64,000 bases of DNA from Cheiracanthium punctorium (Eukaryota; Arthropoda; Arachnida; Araneae; Cheiracanthiidae), in assembly GCA_038373885.1 (NCBI GenBank), contig JAWZYV010013550.1, forward strand, positions 248,001 to 312,000, read 5' to 3'. A model generated the notes under the pieces. It saw only the letters and a program-made list of their open reading frames with translations. It searched no databases and was not told the DNA's origin. Position numbers and translations under genes: made by a program. Shown piece by piece: positions 1 to 14,814 of the stretch (its first letter is position 1; each line of letters starts with the position of its first letter).

Positions 1-2423
1 AGGAGAAAAAATGGCGTTCGTTCGCTCCGCTCCCCCCCCCCCCACACACACACATTTTTCGGTCGCGATTTCTCGACGGTTTTGCATCGATCTCAGAAAC
101 AGCCTCAAAGACATTGAAAAAAGCTGATTTCCGCTTAAAAGCGGAACTCTTTCATGCCTGTTTTTGAAATGGGATTTTGTGAAAACCGTGCAATTTTTTA
201 AATGCATGATTTTAAAATATCTACAGTGAATCAAGCAAAATTTAGTTAGAAGTAAGGGTAATGACCTCTTGACTTGAAAAGCTCATTCAACAAGACAAAA
301 ACTTTAATTTTTAAAATGGAAAGAAATTCTCCTTTACTCAGCACTCTGTTACCTGCCATTTTGTTTAACAATACACAGAAGTTATAATATTGCTTCCTAT
401 TCTAATCCCAATATATACTAATTCCATTCTTTACGTCTACAGATAATGAAAATTCCTGTTCTTTTTGGAAAATTTCATTACGCACTAACCCGTCAACGGG
501 GGGTACTTCAGCTAATATATAGATAAGTGTTTTATTTTATTTTTTAAGAATAAAAGTAATTGATTTGTTTTGCAGTGTGGCAAGGGTCGACATTTTTAAC
601 GGTTAAATTTGAGCTCACGAGCTGTTCCTGTTTTTTCATTTTTGCCTATTCTCATACTTGTACAGGGAACGATCCTCACAAGGTTTTAGGGCCGCAAATA
701 GAGGGGTAAACAGGGCGCATGCCCTGTGCCAAGGTGGACGCCAAAATCTGTCATAATTACACAAGAAAGGGCCCTTCAGTAAATGTTTGCCTCAGGTTAT
801 GCAAACTTTAGTTGTGGGTCTGATAAGACTTCCTCTAAACGTTGAAATTTTGTGTTGTCAGTAATAATAAAGGAACATACTGGAACCATCTTTATTTAAA
901 AAAAAATCCCCAAAACAAAATAAATAAATAATATATTTATAAAAAAAGCAGGTACACTGGTAAATAAGAGAAAATGGGCAGTTAGCCTGCGTTGGCATCG
1001 CAAATGTGCGTGCGCATTCAAAAATGATGCGGGATTACCATCAGAGCACGGAGATGGGAATGAGTTTTTTCTTTTTGTCCGCTTTTGCTTCTGACACAGT
1101 TTCTGTAACGTTATTTTTGCTGTGTTTGTCTGCTAGTATTGTTTGTTGAAGGCTGCACTTTGTTTCTTTTGTAAATCAAAACCTGCCCAACACTACACTA
1201 AGAATTAGGGTAAAGGAGGTTTTTTTTTAAATATGAAATGTTACAGTGGAAAATGTTGGAGCTAAATAATTTTTATTAAACTAAATATATTTAACTCAAC
1301 CTTAACAACAATATATTTGTCTTCCTTTTGACAAATAGATGCTTAGGTTCTCTAAAGAATCATGGGGGTAAGAGAATTAGTTCTGGTTAGGGTAGGACTT
1401 TTAACTAATGTTTAAACCATGGGTGAAGAGTGAAAAGCCTGAAGTGAAAGGCAATTTTCTGAGGTTGTTTTCAATATGCAAATTTATTGAACCTTTATTT
1501 TATGCAAATGTTGCATACTTTTTTCATTCTGTAACTGTAAAATTAACCTGTTTTATATAGTATATAAAGTGTCTGCTTTATGAGAAAACACACAGGCCAG
1601 GCTGCTGATACAGCTAGAAGGTTGCCGTAGTCATGGGAAGGGCATGATGTATTTCTGCCAGCTATTTTATAAAAGGCTTGCATTGGAACTAGAAAATTTT
1701 CCATTTAAATTTATTGCAGATGGCCTGGTTTATCTTAAAATCTGAAATTGTTTTTAAATTTTTTTTTGTTTTGTAAGTGTTCTTTTTGTGCAATGTTTAA
1801 ATAAATTTAAGTAGAGAAAATATAAAGTGTCGTCAATTTTTAAAGCCTTCACCTCTAGTGATACAACTCAAACTGTGGGTCATTTTCATGACATACTTGG
1901 CATTTCATGCACGGACCCAACAGAAAAGGCTTCAGAAATGTAAACTAAAATTTCTTTCCCCCCCCCTCCACGAAGAAGTTAATAATATATGCCAAACCAA
2001 ATGCACTTAATGCTGCAAAAGTTTTCTTTTTATATTTGAAGGTTTCTTTGGGCTTGTATTCTTATTACTTATTCTTACTACTAATTATTCTTATTATTAA
2101 TTATTCTTATTACTAATAATAGAAGCAATTTAAAAATTACGTTCAGATTTCAAAGCACAAACCCTACTTTTCAAAACATAACTCAAAACTCTTGTCTTAC
2201 TATTTCATAACACAGTGGAGCACACAACTAATTCTCAGAACCTAATATGAATGTCTTTTTCGAAATAAAAAAAAATTACATGAAAATTGTCATAACCAAA
2301 TTAAAAATACCGTCAAATTCTGGTAATTTTGAAAAACTTCGAAATTTAATCTGCTGATTTGAAATCATTTTATTTTAACAAAACTTGTCATGTCATACAT
2401 CTTATTGTTCCCCCTCTACCTTG
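1..2423. other. No gene recognised; AT-rich intergenic DNA
   Basis: No open frame with a recognisable domain and no terminal repeats were found. The stretch holds short homopolymers (a C-run with CA repeats near 38-55, another C-run near 1961) and AT-rich tracts. AATAAA-like strings near 1799 could be polyadenylation signals but have no gene attached. Confidence 0.5.
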
Positions 2424-2544
2424 TCAGAAACTGTCAGCACTATTTCGCCTAACCCTTCTAATCCCCTTAAAAGCGTGACACCATTTATAGACGGCCCCAT
2501 ACCTATCTCTTTCGAAAGCACATGAGCCTTTGCGGTGCCAACTC

Positions 2545-2639
2545 AGAGCGAACCACCAGCCTATGAGGCAGCTTGCAAAAATTCTTCCATTCACGTTATT
2601 ATTTTGCTTATTAATCACCTTTTGAAACACACCACAACT
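2545..2639 (-). pseudogene. Decayed finger beyond the stop of the 2640 array
   Basis: In frame after the TAG stop the sequence reads SCGVFQKVINKQNNN, which keeps finger spacing but has lost the second Cys and the His pair. It marks the former continuation of the array. Confidence 0.5.
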
Positions 2640-3389
2640 CTAAAGCTTCTCTTCCGTGTGAACGCGGATTCTATGTCTATTCAGATAGTCTTTTCGTGTG
2701 AATCTCTTTTCACACACATCACAACCGTAAGGCTTCTCTCCCGAGTGAATGAGAAGGTGTTTATTCAAATCACTCTTTTGAATGAATGCTTTCCGACACA
2801 CACCGCAAGCGTAAGGCTTCTCTCCTGTGTGAATGCGAAGGTGCTCATTCAAGTTACATTTATGAGAAAATTCTTTCTTGCACACATCACAAACAAAAGG
2901 CTTCTCTCCGGTGTGAGTGCGGAGGTGTATATCCAAACCATTCTTTTGGGTGAAAGCTTTCCGACACACACCACAAGCGTAAGGTTTATCTCCCGTATGA
3001 ATGCGAAGGTGTTTATTCAAATCGCTCTTTTGAATGAATGTTTTCCGACACACATCACAAACGTACGGCCTCTCTCCCGTGTGAATGCGAAGATGACGAA
3101 GAAATTTGCTTTGACTATTGAATGCCTTTTGACAAACATTACAAACATAGGGTTTCTCTATTGTGTGAACGCGGAAGTGGCTCTGCTCACTAAGTGCTGC
3201 TTCGCGTACATCACGCGCACAATAATCCTCCCCAGAATGGGTACGTACATGCACCTTCAAGTATGACTTGCTAGTAAATGCTTCATGGCACACATCACAC
3301 GCATGTCGCCTCTTTACTGTAGCAACACAATCCTCGATGTTTTGTTTCTCTGAGGATATTCCGCTGCCCAAGCACCTTTCCTCTTCCAT
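2640..3389 (-). CDS. C2H2 zinc-finger protein, short array
   Basis: The frame encodes 249 residues in one exon, starting Met-Glu-Glu-Glu. Seven complete C2H2 fingers are visible, with TGEKP-type linkers. The second finger position is degenerate: it has lost its second Cys (CARDVREAALSEQSHFRVH). The family is known as sequence-specific DNA-binding nuclear proteins; the target is unknown. The start fits the same Met-Glu start as the arrays at 39301 and 51185, just after an AG that could be a splice acceptor (TTCTGTCAATCATCGGTGAG). The stop is followed in frame by a decayed finger to about 2560, so the C terminus is eroded. The frame pairs with the array at 37958-39301 as a segmental duplicate. 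It may be a live short gene or a decaying copy. Confidence 0.62.
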   Translation of the reverse strand: MEEERCLGSGISSEKQNIEDCVATVKRRHACDVCHEAFTSKSYLKVHVRTHSGEDYCARDVREAALSEQSHFRVHTIEKPYVCNVCQKAFNSQSKFLRHLRIHTGERPYVCDVCRKTFIQKSDLNKHLRIHTGDKPYACGVCRKAFTQKNGLDIHLRTHTGEKPFVCDVCKKEFSHKCNLNEHLRIHTGEKPYACGVCRKAFIQKSDLNKHLLIHSGEKPYGCDVCEKRFTRKDYLNRHRIRVHTEEKL

Positions 3390-3729
3390 TTGAACTCACC
3401 GATGATTGACAGAAGAAAAAACTATTAGCTTTGAAGTAGTCGTAAAAAAATGCGAATAAACTTCTATGAACCCATTTCCAAATACTTCAGCATCGCAAAT
3501 ATAAATGGGTGCATTTTTAGCTTCGAAATGGGGAGAATATTAAATAATACTGGGAGTAGAAATGCGGAGGAAAAACTTCTAATCTGCAATGAAAGAAAGA
3601 AATAATTAAAAGAAAGAAAATATAATGATTTAACAATTATAGTTATTAGAAAAATCAATTCTTTTTGTTTATTCTTACTAACAGTTTCGTTTTTTGTGAT
3701 ACTGTTTCGAAAATTAAATTTAAAAATAT
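3390..3729 (-). repeat. Conserved 5' flank of ZNF units (copy 1)
   Basis: This stretch upstream of the ZNF start recurs at 6183-6585 and 39302-39683. Shared marks include the AATACTTCAGCATC string and the ATGCGGAGGAAAAACTT string. It has probably been duplicated together with the ZNF exon, and could be intron or promoter-proximal DNA. Confidence 0.7.
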
Positions 3730-4045
3730 TGTTACAAATTTTTGTGGTCATCCATCAGGTGTTAAATTTAGTCTAAAATTTGTATTGTACTCATCAAATA
3801 ATTAGAATTCTACTTTGTTGCACGTAACTAGGTTAACTAGAACTAGAGATAAGCAGTTTTGGGTTTTCCCATGATATAACATTGTGTTCGGTGGTCATTC
3901 AGTAAATATTGGCGATATTGTTTAACTAACTTCAGTTTTGGAAACTTATTTTGGATGCTGAATTCGGTGATATTTCACCAAAATATTGCAAAGCTTGGCA
4001 ACTTTTTGCTTGATTTTATGAATGGGCCTGTAATGTTTCCTTTGC
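3730..4045 (+). repeat. LTR-like fragment, family L (diverged 5' part)
   Basis: It begins TGTTACAAATTTTTG and runs in parallel with 6586 onward, 32252 onward, 39684 onward and 47746 onward. Only the first ~315 bases are present. The next ZNF pseudogene follows immediately. Confidence 0.6.
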
Positions 4046-4059
4046 TTATTAATCACTTT

Positions 4060-4580
4060 TTGACACATTCCAAAATTTTGAATCTTCTCTTCCTTTGAAT
4101 GCAGATATGTTTATTCAATTCATTGTCTCAAGCAAATGTTTTTTATCACACATCACAATTCTAATGCTTCTTTTTCGTGCGAATACGGGCTGTCTATTCA
4201 AATAGACCTTTCAAGTGAATGTCTGTTCACACACATGGCAAGCGTAAGGCTTCTCTCCGGTGTGAATGCTTTCTGACACACATTACAAGCGTAAGGCTTC
4301 TCTCCTATATGAATGAGAAGGTGACGAACCAATTTACTTTAATCACTGCTTTTTGACACACACTGCAAACATAGGGTTTCTCTTCTATGTGAATGTGAAA
4401 GTCCAAGTGGCTCTGCTTAATGAGTGCTGCTCCACGTACATCACACGTAGAAAACTCCTACCCGGTATGGGTACAGACATCAACATTTAAGTAAGACTTT
4501 CTTCAAAATGTTTTATGACGTGCATCACATGCATGTTGCTTCTTTTCTGTATCAGTACAAAGATCTTCCACGTCTTATTT
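4060..4580 (-). pseudogene. C2H2 zinc-finger pseudogene
   Basis: Several fingers can be read on the minus strand but in broken frames. The expected start codon is ACG where the paralog at 41742 has ATG (MEDLCTDTVKKRHACDVC), and the following frames are interrupted. Finger signatures (CHKx[13 protein letters not shown]) recur across the stretch. It is the counterpart of 41400-41742 in the segmental duplication. Confidence 0.75.
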
Positions 4581-4689
4581 TTGATAGGGTTTCTCTCCCA
4601 TGTGAATGTGAAAAGAAGTGAAAGAAAAAAATCTTAAATGTCAACTTTACACAAACCTGAATGATTTGCTTGATTATTAAAAAACTGGT

Positions 4690-6182
<1,493 letters not shown>

Positions 6183-6585
6183 GTTTTTTATTTTGTGCAG
6201 ATGTTCCTTTCTTTTTCCATTTGAACTCGCTGCCGACTGATGAAAGAAAAAACTCTATTAACTCTGAAGTAGACATAAAAAAAGTGACAACTTCTATAAA
6301 ACCATTTCCAAATACTTCAGCATCACACATATAAGTGGGTGCATCGTTAGCTTAGAAATGGGGTGAATATTAAAGAATACTGGAAGTAGAACAAAACTGG
6401 GGGAAACGCAAATGCGGAGGAAAAACTTCAATCTGTAACGAAAGAAAGAAATAATTAAAAAGAAAGGAAATATGTTTTATAATGACAGTTATTAAAAAAA
6501 AATCAATTCATTTTTATTTAATCTCAGTAAGCTCAAATAGTTTCGTTTTTTGTGATACAGTTTCTAAAATTAAATTCAAAAGAAT
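6183..6585 (-). repeat. Conserved 5' flank of ZNF units (copy 2)
   Basis: Parallel to 3390-3729 and 39302-39683. It lies between the ZNF pseudogene start and LTR-like copy L2. Confidence 0.7.
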
Positions 6586-7987
6586 TGTTACGAATTTTAG
6601 GAGTGATCTTTGTCAGGGGTTAAATTTATTCTAAAATTCACATTGCACTCAAATAATTAAAATTTGCATTTTGTTGCATATAAATTGGTTAACTAGAACT
6701 GGAGATGTGGAGTTTTGGGTTTCAAAATTAATGTTCGGCAATTTTTTGATAGATATTGGCGATATTGCTTAACTGACTTAAGTTTCGGAAACTTATTTTT
6801 GATGCCAAATTTGGTGTCATTTTGTCGAAAAGCAGACAAGCTGGACACCTTTCGACACGATTTAATTAATGGGCTCATAATATTTGTTCCAGGGCTGGAA
6901 ATTTATATAGCTCGACATTCCCGGAGCATGTAAGAATTCAAACCGGGCATTCATTTCTCCCCCCACCCCTCCCCTTACAAGCTCGACAGGCATGTAATAT
7001 AACCTAAAGAGTAACAGGCAAATTAACAAATAGTCCACTACTTATAGAAATAATGCTCAGTGTTTCTCCCAGTGCATCTCCCTGTTAAAGAGTATTCAGT
7101 GCAATGAATCGCAATAAAATATCAATTGGGATGCAGTGCGTTATCTGAAACGATGAATCATTTAACGCGAATAAGCGTTGATGGTGTTAAATAAGAAAAC
7201 TTTGATCCATCAGCAATGATTGAACATTGGCTATTTATTTAGTACAAAAGGAAGAAGACATGCGGAATGGCATGCACTTGCCTGGAGTGAAACTAAAAGT
7301 AATTTTTTAATAGTATGTGCATAATAATATAACTTTAGTATATGTGAATGTTTTTGTTAATATGCAATTAAAGATATTTGGGAAAGTACAAATTTTAATC
7401 TGGCATGTAAAACTTTTAAGATTTTTTAAAGCCCTGTTTTATTTCTTACATTGGCATTATGTAAGAGCATTAATATTACATCAATATATTCGACCAATAG
7501 GTCAATGAATTAAAAAGTTGAGGTAACTAGTAGAATGTTCACAAAAAGTAAATAAAAGGGCTGCTCGCCTCAAAAGAGTTCAGTTGCGACTTTTGCTGTG
7601 AGCCTAAGTGCTTCTCGTCTTGATATTAAGGTCTTATAAGTGAAGGCAAAGTTTTCATGCTTACTTTTAAAGGCTGTTTGTGATTTCTTCGGTGGTGTAT
7701 GATGAGTAGCAGCACGGAGTTTTCTTGCGAGATGTTCCACTAAGTTTTAGACCATGAAAGGATTTATTGCATGCGAAATACAGCATCTGAGAAAGTTTGT
7801 GTGATGAGCTGTGTGATGTTAAAAAAATGAAGCTATTGCTTGTTAATCTCAGAGAAATGAGTATTAGAGATTGTCAAATTTCTGGAAGTAATAAAATTTG
7901 TGTTTATCCCTAATCAACTAGACTGTTTACTAGAACTTTCAGAAGTTACGCTACGAACCCGAAAATTAAGCGGAGTTTCATGTAACA
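6586..7987 (+). mobile_element. LTR-like element, family L (copy L2)
   Basis: It starts TGTTACGAATTTTAG and ends near CATGTAACA, giving TG...CA ends and about 1.4 kb. Its first ~320 bases match copies at 3730, 32252, 39684 and 47746. Its last ~130 bases match 34190-34316, including an AATAAA-like signal and the shared TTTACTAGAACTTTC string. A promoter-like block lies at 7547-7582. No TSD was found. A second ACA follows at 7995, so the right end is uncertain by 8 bases. It could be a solo LTR. Confidence 0.55.
7547..7590 (+). promoter_or_regulatory. Core promoter-like block of LTR family L
   Basis: An AGTAAATAAAAG box is followed 35 bases later by TTCAGTTG, aligning with the TATA and initiator pairs of copies L3 (32703) and L4 (48151). 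Confidence 0.4.
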
Positions 7988-8025
7988 ATGTAACAGCAAA
8001 TAGGAATTCAAAACTGTGTGTGTGT

Positions 8026-11000
8026 CAGAGCCTGATCAAGACAGCAATGGGCCCTGGGTAGAAGAAAAAAAATTGGGCCCCTTGCAACAGCCTCCCCTTA
8101 AAAAAAGAAAAAAAAAGATTATGATTAGTTTATACTGAAAGTATTAAATATCTTACCCCTTCCAAACACAATTTTTTTTTTAAGTAACCTGAAATAAGCG
8201 AATATAGTTACATGATGCCAAAGACAGATAGTTAAATGTTACATTGAAATGCAATATCACAGTTGCAAACATGCATGGAATACAACCACTTTTTGTAAGC
8301 AGTCATTTTTGTAAATTTTTCTTAAAATAACAAATAATTCAAAATTTTGCTATTTTTTAACATTAAAAATACTCTTTACAAAATGTGGTTAGGGGGAATA
8401 ATACCGTAAGCGGGTGTCAGTTGAGTTGGCGACTTTCTTTTTGTCGCCAACGTCTAACCTTGGCGACTTGTTTTTTGCGCCAGACAAAACATAAACATAA
8501 GTAGACACATACGGAAAAATATAAACCCAAAACTACAATATACTTATCTAAACACATTAAAACATTAGCAGGCATATTTCAAATGCAATTATAAACGAAA
8601 TGTACATAAACAAAGCACTAGCTCTGGGCACGTTAAAAAATAAATAAACCATAACCTTCAAATTATGCAAAATGCTAAAATATGTTTCTGCACATAATTA
8701 TACAGCGAAATTTCCCTTAAAACGTTAAAATAACAGTTTTAAACTAATAGAAAAACACTCAAATAAACCGACTACCTCCCCCCCACCACACACACACACA
8801 AACAACTCAAAAATACTTATTTACTATATCATATTTAACCTGAATAGTGCACGTGATTTCAAGAAAAATACACTGCAAATATTTTTATAAAATGTTAAAA
8901 ACACTCTTTATAAATAACAGAAAACAACTATAATAAACCGACTACTTCCTCCCCCACATGATTTTTGCAATTTAATACTTTCAAAACACACAACATTTAC
9001 ACTATTAATCAGAATAGAATCAAATCTTATCACAAACTCAAAAATCCTTACATATTTATTCATATTTAACCTAAAAATTGTACGGGAATTCTGTAAATCA
9101 GAAGCAAACCCAGATATCAAATAAAATTAACCATTCCTCTTAAAACCTTTAAAAATTTTATTTTTTCATCCCAATTCACAAAAAATAACATAACATACTA
9201 AAAACCTTACATAATTATAAAAACATAAGACCATAAATATTCTCAACTATACACCGATGTACCGTAAAGCAAGGAATAAACATTTAAATAAATAAAAGCA
9301 CCACATACCTTAAATTTTATTCATGAACGACGTGCGTTCACCACAAAATAATTCCATCAAAAGCATTGAAATAAGCATAACAACTGTACCTCAACACACG
9401 CTCGATTCATATTCTTCACAACTCGCAACAAACATTTTCAAATTTTTGTCGAATTTCACTTAATAAAAAATTAGAAACAACTCAGCGTATAAAGGAACAA
9501 CTTTCATGATAGCTCTACACAAATTATCTACATTTAATATAAAAACAGGCAAAAATTCCACTTTTCAAAAATAACCATTATAAAATACAAAACTGCAGCA
9601 GACGACACAACTTCCATTCCCCGCTAATTCAAGTTCAGTTATTTTTCCAGTTAAACCCCTTGAAATTCCTTCAACCAATCACATAATTCCTTCAAACACA
9701 CTAGTTTCTCATGACATCATAAAACAGCACAACTCCGCCGGAAGTGTTGCCGATTAGCTAATCTCGATTGGCAACGCTGCCAGGATTGTTTACAACATAC
9801 AGTAAGCTTTGGCGACGCATCTTCCTTGGCGATGGACACCCGCTTACGGTATTTTCCTCGTGGTTAGTTATTTTCCTGCATATTTGTATGCTATATTGAC
9901 TAGTGTAGTGTTGCTACTACAATACACAAGAATTGATTTTACTCTGAATGATTAGTTTTGCAAAAAATAACCCAGGTAACACTTACACCCTTGTGTGTAA
10001 ATAGTCGAAATAAAATAGAACCAGATAGGATTGAAATGCACTTTATTAACAAAATAAAATAATTAAACAAAATATGCAGTACAAAAATGCTTCTCCAACA
10101 CATAGCAGGTTATACGTCGCATAAAATTCAGTTCACAGTTGGTAAATAAAAAACATTCTTAACTTGGTTACAACGACTCATCACTAAGCAAAATTTGATA
10201 ATTAAAAATAATATTTGATAATATATTTTTATTTGATAATTGTAAAATTAATACGTGCTTCAGTACTACACAATTTAACAGGCCATATTAAAACATTAAC
10301 TTCATTGCAAAAGAATATTCGCACCAGAGTACCCTAGATTGATTATTAGTAACATGAAAAACTATGCTCAAAACATTGTAGACACTGAAATTAAGCACTA
10401 GGATGACAAATACAACATTACAATCCCTTTTTTAAAAATATTTTATAGGTTGAACATGAAAGCCAGACGACGTTACCTCCTGCCCCGGAAGCATATTACC
10501 AATCCTTACATTCATTCGGAACCTTATAATAGGTTTGGAAACACACAACCCGGAATGGAGATCGCTGATTGGTTTGCTCACTTCTAAATAGAATAATCAA
10601 TATGATAAATAATAAAAAATTTGGATAAAACATTCATTATCGTATTACTTTCGAATGTTTTTGCACGATATAATAATCTTAAATGTGATCAAGTATTTAG
10701 TGAGTTTCTTTGTAGCGCAAGAGTATCAGAAAACACCCTTTGTTTTCAGTTTGCCTGGGGTTATGGTTTCCCGGATTTTATGCAGTTAATTTTCGATATT
10801 ACTATTATAATTTATCAGATTTGCAGATTCTCAAAATATAAAAAATGGCTTACATTCTATGCCTAATTATTGTTTGAATAACTCGTCTGTGTTCAAACAT
10901 TGTAAAATGTAAATAAATACATAAAAATAAAGCAAGCCAAATACCAAAAGCTTTCTAAAGATGGCTTACTCCCTATTTCATACACCTTCGAATTTCGCCA

Positions 11001-12223
11001 AAGCCCCATCCCCCCTTTACTCTAAAACAAAACTAAGTTTGGGACGGCCCAACATCAGATTCAATACCATCCTCATATTTACAAAACAAAATAAGTTTAC
11101 ATCCAATATTTAAATAAAATTATTGTTTCAAGGGGGAATGTCTTTTTTATGGGTCGTGCTTTTTCCTACATTCCTACAGATCTCTGCTTTCGTGAAAATG
11201 CAGAAGCTCAACTCGCTTTCCAGAGAAAATCTTCAGAAATAGACCCAAGTAGTTCCTGTATATAGAGTCATTTTGAAAAGTTTAAATGCAACTTCATTAA
11301 AAAATTCATTCGATTTGTTACTCCCAAACTCCTGAAATGATCGTGGCTGATAGGCTATACAGTCTACTCAGCGTAATGAATAATCCGGCCCACTGATGCA
11401 TTAAAGCAACTTTGAGGGTGGAGGCGGTTAGGTGGAAGATTCACATGCATATCCATTTTATGAAAGTAAAATCGAATTATTTACATTAATTTCATTTTTC
11501 TCGGGAGGGGCATTTGTCCCCTCCGACCCCTTCCCATCAATACATTTTTGATCCTGCCCTGACTCTGTTCTTTCATTTTGGCACTTAGTTTTCTTCCTAT
11601 GTTTTGTTTATTTCTGGATTCATTCAACAAATAAAGACAAACTTGTAACATTTTTGGTAAGGAATGCATTTTTTAAAGGCCATACATAGGTGGGTATTCC
11701 AAGGGTCTGGATACCCCCCTCCTCCAAGTTGCGATTTTTCTCAACGAAAAGATAAAAACCTGCTCGATTTTAATAGCATTGTAGTGCTAATGATGAAGAG
11801 TTTTATTTATTTTTAATTCTGCCTTTCCAACCATTTGGACCCTCTCTGAATTTTTTTTCTGGATACTGCATTTTTTGTTCCTCTGTGTATTAAAAATACT
11901 CTCGTGTGAGTCTCTTATTGCTGTCTTTAGAATACTCATTCAGTGTCATCTAGGTAATCAGTTGACTAAATAATGCAGGCATGCAACAACCACATTAAAT
12001 TTATATATATTCTTTCAATCAGTTATTTACAATTGATTTACAGTTCCCTAATAGAGCTTCAAAAATTATCTTATCAAAAAAAAAGAAAAGAAAAGAAAGA
12101 ACTACGATATATATCTTTTGATTAGAAAAAGCTAGATCTTAGGGGGGAGAACAAAAACCTTTAAACTACAAGCGCAGGGCCCGTAGCATTTGCTACTTCT
12201 GCTATATCGCTAATCCTGCACTG
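8026..12223. mobile_element. Possible large hAT-like element hosting other insertions
   Basis: The left end reads CAGAGCCTGATCA and the inverted right end reads CAGTGCAGGATTA, both followed inside by GGGCCC. A related right part lies at 26170-26663. No matching TSD was seen (the left flank is a GT microsatellite). The interior holds element A (8393-9859) and about 2.2 kb without a recognisable frame. Confidence 0.35.
8393..9859. mobile_element. Non-autonomous DNA transposon, GG-ended family A
   Basis: Imperfect terminal inverted repeats share ATACCGTAAGCGGGTGTC, preceded by GGGGAATA on the left and GAGGAAA on the right. An exact 8-bp TSD, GTGGTTAG, lies at 8385-8392 and 9860-9867. The unfilled site is visible in a related repeat at 26382-26389. 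Both subterminal regions carry TTGGCGAC motifs. The 1467 bases contain no credible coding frame. The 8-bp TSD and GG ends could fit Merlin-like or hAT elements; the superfamily is not settled. Confidence 0.8.
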
Positions 12224-12700
12224 AAATGACTAGAATAAGAATTCTCTGAAATGTTATCACCTAATTTACAATCATAATTAAAATAATTATTTGTTGAAAA
12301 TTCAGCATGATATGATATTGATACATGATAAAGCATAGGATTCTCTCATATTCAATATGATTTTGAATCTTTATTAAAAAAATCTGTTATGGGCAGGAAC
12401 AAACGTCTCTCCTGGGACAAAAGATTACTTAAGCTGTTAGATCAAAATGGCAAGATAATTTTAAATTTGCAAGTATAGTAACTCCAAAAAAGATACTTTT
12501 AAAGTGAAGAAAAAAATTCATCTTTTTTTTTCTCTATTTTATTACAAAATAACTTTAATAACCAATTCATGATTTATTTGTGTCGTTATAGGCATAGTGT
12601 ATTGTATACTGTTGACCGTAGTTTTCAGTAAAGCATTCTTTAATTGGATGTCAAAAAGAAATTACATATAATTTACAAAATTCTATAATCTGCACAATTC
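9868..12700. other. No gene seen; interspersed repeat sequence
   Basis: Frames here are short and lack domains. The first ~60 bases continue the host repeat of element A. Text near 12170-12223 resembles a hAT right end. Nothing else was recognised. Confidence 0.45.
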
Positions 12701-14640
12701 TTGGTTCCAACCTGTGCAAATTAGAGAGAGTGTACTGTATGTTGATCCATATTAAACCTAAATAGTGTACATGTGATTTCTACAAATCCATGTAAGTAAA
12801 CCCATATATCGAATAAAATTATCCTCTTAAAACATTAAAAATCTTCATTTTTTCATCTCAATTTATTATTGCAGCAATTTGCATAAAATTAAAATAACAC
12901 AACATACGACAACCTTTATATAAATACGAAGACAATAATATTAAATCTCTACAGTAAACAGAAACAGCAAATCATTAAACATTTAAATAATCAAAAGCAC
13001 ATACCACAAATTTTCTGGTACAGCTTTAGTATGGTCCCTTTGGCGCGATTTATTTTTGGCGACTTTTTTGGTGCGATAAGCGCGCCAATATGGTAACCCC
13101 TCCGGCGGATGCTCCGGAGCGGAGGAGCTGACATGGCAACCCTAGCTGCGTGACGTCACGGATGCGCTCCTTCTTCTCCCCGCTCCGGCCAATCGCGTTT
13201 GTTCCTTTCATGAACTTTTTGAGCCCCGTGTATTTCTTAGCGCGGGAGGTTCGTTCGAATGCTTGATCTTCCATGTGCTTTATGGTTTTATTTTAATGGC
13301 TTTATTTAACATTAAATTTTATTATTATTTAATTATTTTTGAAATTTAAAACGGCTGTTCAGGTTCATACTGACTGTTTACATACAGTTTTGTATGAATA
13401 AGCTTTCTTTTGATAGTACGTTTCAGATTAATATTTGCGTACTCGATTGTTTATTTGTTAAGGGTAGAAGCAACAAATAATTACGTTATTAATATTTTAT
13501 ACAGTGAAATAATTTTAGATATTTTGATTTTATTATTTCCATATTGCAATAATTTAGAGATTTTAATCAAGGTATGTGATAAGCATTGTTTGTTTTTATT
13601 TGTTATTATTACCTTTGTTTATTTGTTAATGGTAGGAGCAACAAATAATTCCGTTATTAATATAATATTTGATATTTTGATTTTATCATTTCAATATTGA
13701 AACAATTTAGCGATTTTAATTAAGGTATGAGATAAGCATTGTTCGTTATGATTTGAATTAGTTCTTTATTTTGCTTACGTAGTCTTTTGTCAGAATGCTA
13801 AAATGTTTTTTATTTGTTATTTTTGTGAGGTATTGCCTTTAGAATATTATTTGTTTGTATTGTTTAATTTAATCTACTAAAAAGAGAAAGGGGGGGGGTT
13901 GAGGGGGGGCACAGCCCCCCCTCACACAAAAAGAAAAGTTATTAAATTTTATTAAACCGAATCTATATGTACATGTAAGCTTGTTATCTGTTTAATTTTT
14001 TTTCATAAAAATATTTAAAAGCCATTAAAATAAATCATAGCAAAATTAACGGCGACGATCCATTATCTCGGAACCAGCGCCATCCGATCCGCCATATTGT
14101 TTACAATTGGCATCGGCAAGGCAAACTTGGGTTGGCGACAAGATTTTGTCGCCAAATCAAAAAATCGCCAAAAAGGGACCATACTAAAGCTGTTCCAATT
14201 TTCTATATTTATTTAATGGCTTTGACGCAAAAAAATGCATCCAAATAAGTAGAACTTAAGCCTACCCGGGGTACGTTAAATATTCTGCACAGCAAACATT
14301 TTCTAATTTTCACATAAACACATCCTAACATAGAGCGAATTCATTACAGTTTTAAACAACTTATCCATATTTAATATAAAAATAACCAGAAATTTCACTT
14401 CTTAAACAGCAAGTTTAAATAACTGCACACTTATAACTCCAGCAGAGTCACAACAAACATGCATGTTCAACGCGTAAGTGGGTCATGTCAGGTTCAGTTG
14501 ACAGTTAAATTCTTTCAATCAATGACACAATTCCTTGAAACTTACTCAGTTCTCAGTTAATTTCTTTGACCAATCACATAATTTCTAACGACATATTATT
14601 ACTACGACAACTATATTATTACTAGTTTTGTATTAAATTT
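12700..14640. mobile_element. Second copy of family A, split by element B
   Basis: Bases 12720-13008 and 14205-14620 match 9063-9320 and 9420-9720 of family A in the same order. Element B sits between them, and its target corresponds to AATTTTAT at 9313-9320 in the intact copy. The terminal repeats of this copy were not found. Confidence 0.6.
13017..14196. mobile_element. Non-autonomous DNA transposon, GG-ended family B
   Basis: Terminal inverted repeats share ACAGCTTTAGTATGGTCCC, with GGT and GGA as outermost bases. An exact 8-bp TSD, AATTTTCT, lies at 13009-13016 and 14197-14204. The 1180 bases hold TTGGCGA motifs at both ends, an AT-rich core and a run of G and C near 13890. No credible transposase frame. 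A diverged relative lies at 56500-57296. Confidence 0.82.
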
Positions 14641-14642
14641 TA

Positions 14643-14814
14643 GGTACTTACGTATTATCCCGGCGGTCATTCCCGCCAAACGATTTTTTCGTCAAATGTG
14701 CTGGTAAACTGTTGCCAATCGTATTCCAAACCATCAATAATTTCTTGTGTCCGGCATTTATCTTGGCGAAAAATCGCTCGCCTTGGCGGACCATCGGGAT
14801 AATACGTAAGTACC
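14643..14814. mobile_element. Short MITE, GG-ended family C
   Basis: This 172-bp element has 20-bp inverted ends (GGTACTTACGTATTATCCCG) and an exact 8-bp TSD, AAATTTTA, at 14635-14642 and 14815-14822. It contains CTTGGCG motifs like families A and B. Confidence 0.85.

Noticed and set aside
8402..9853. Mariner-like reading of element A with TA TSD
   Set aside because: TA flanks the inner repeat by chance. The empty site at 26382-26389 shows the true duplication is the 8-bp GTGGTTAG.
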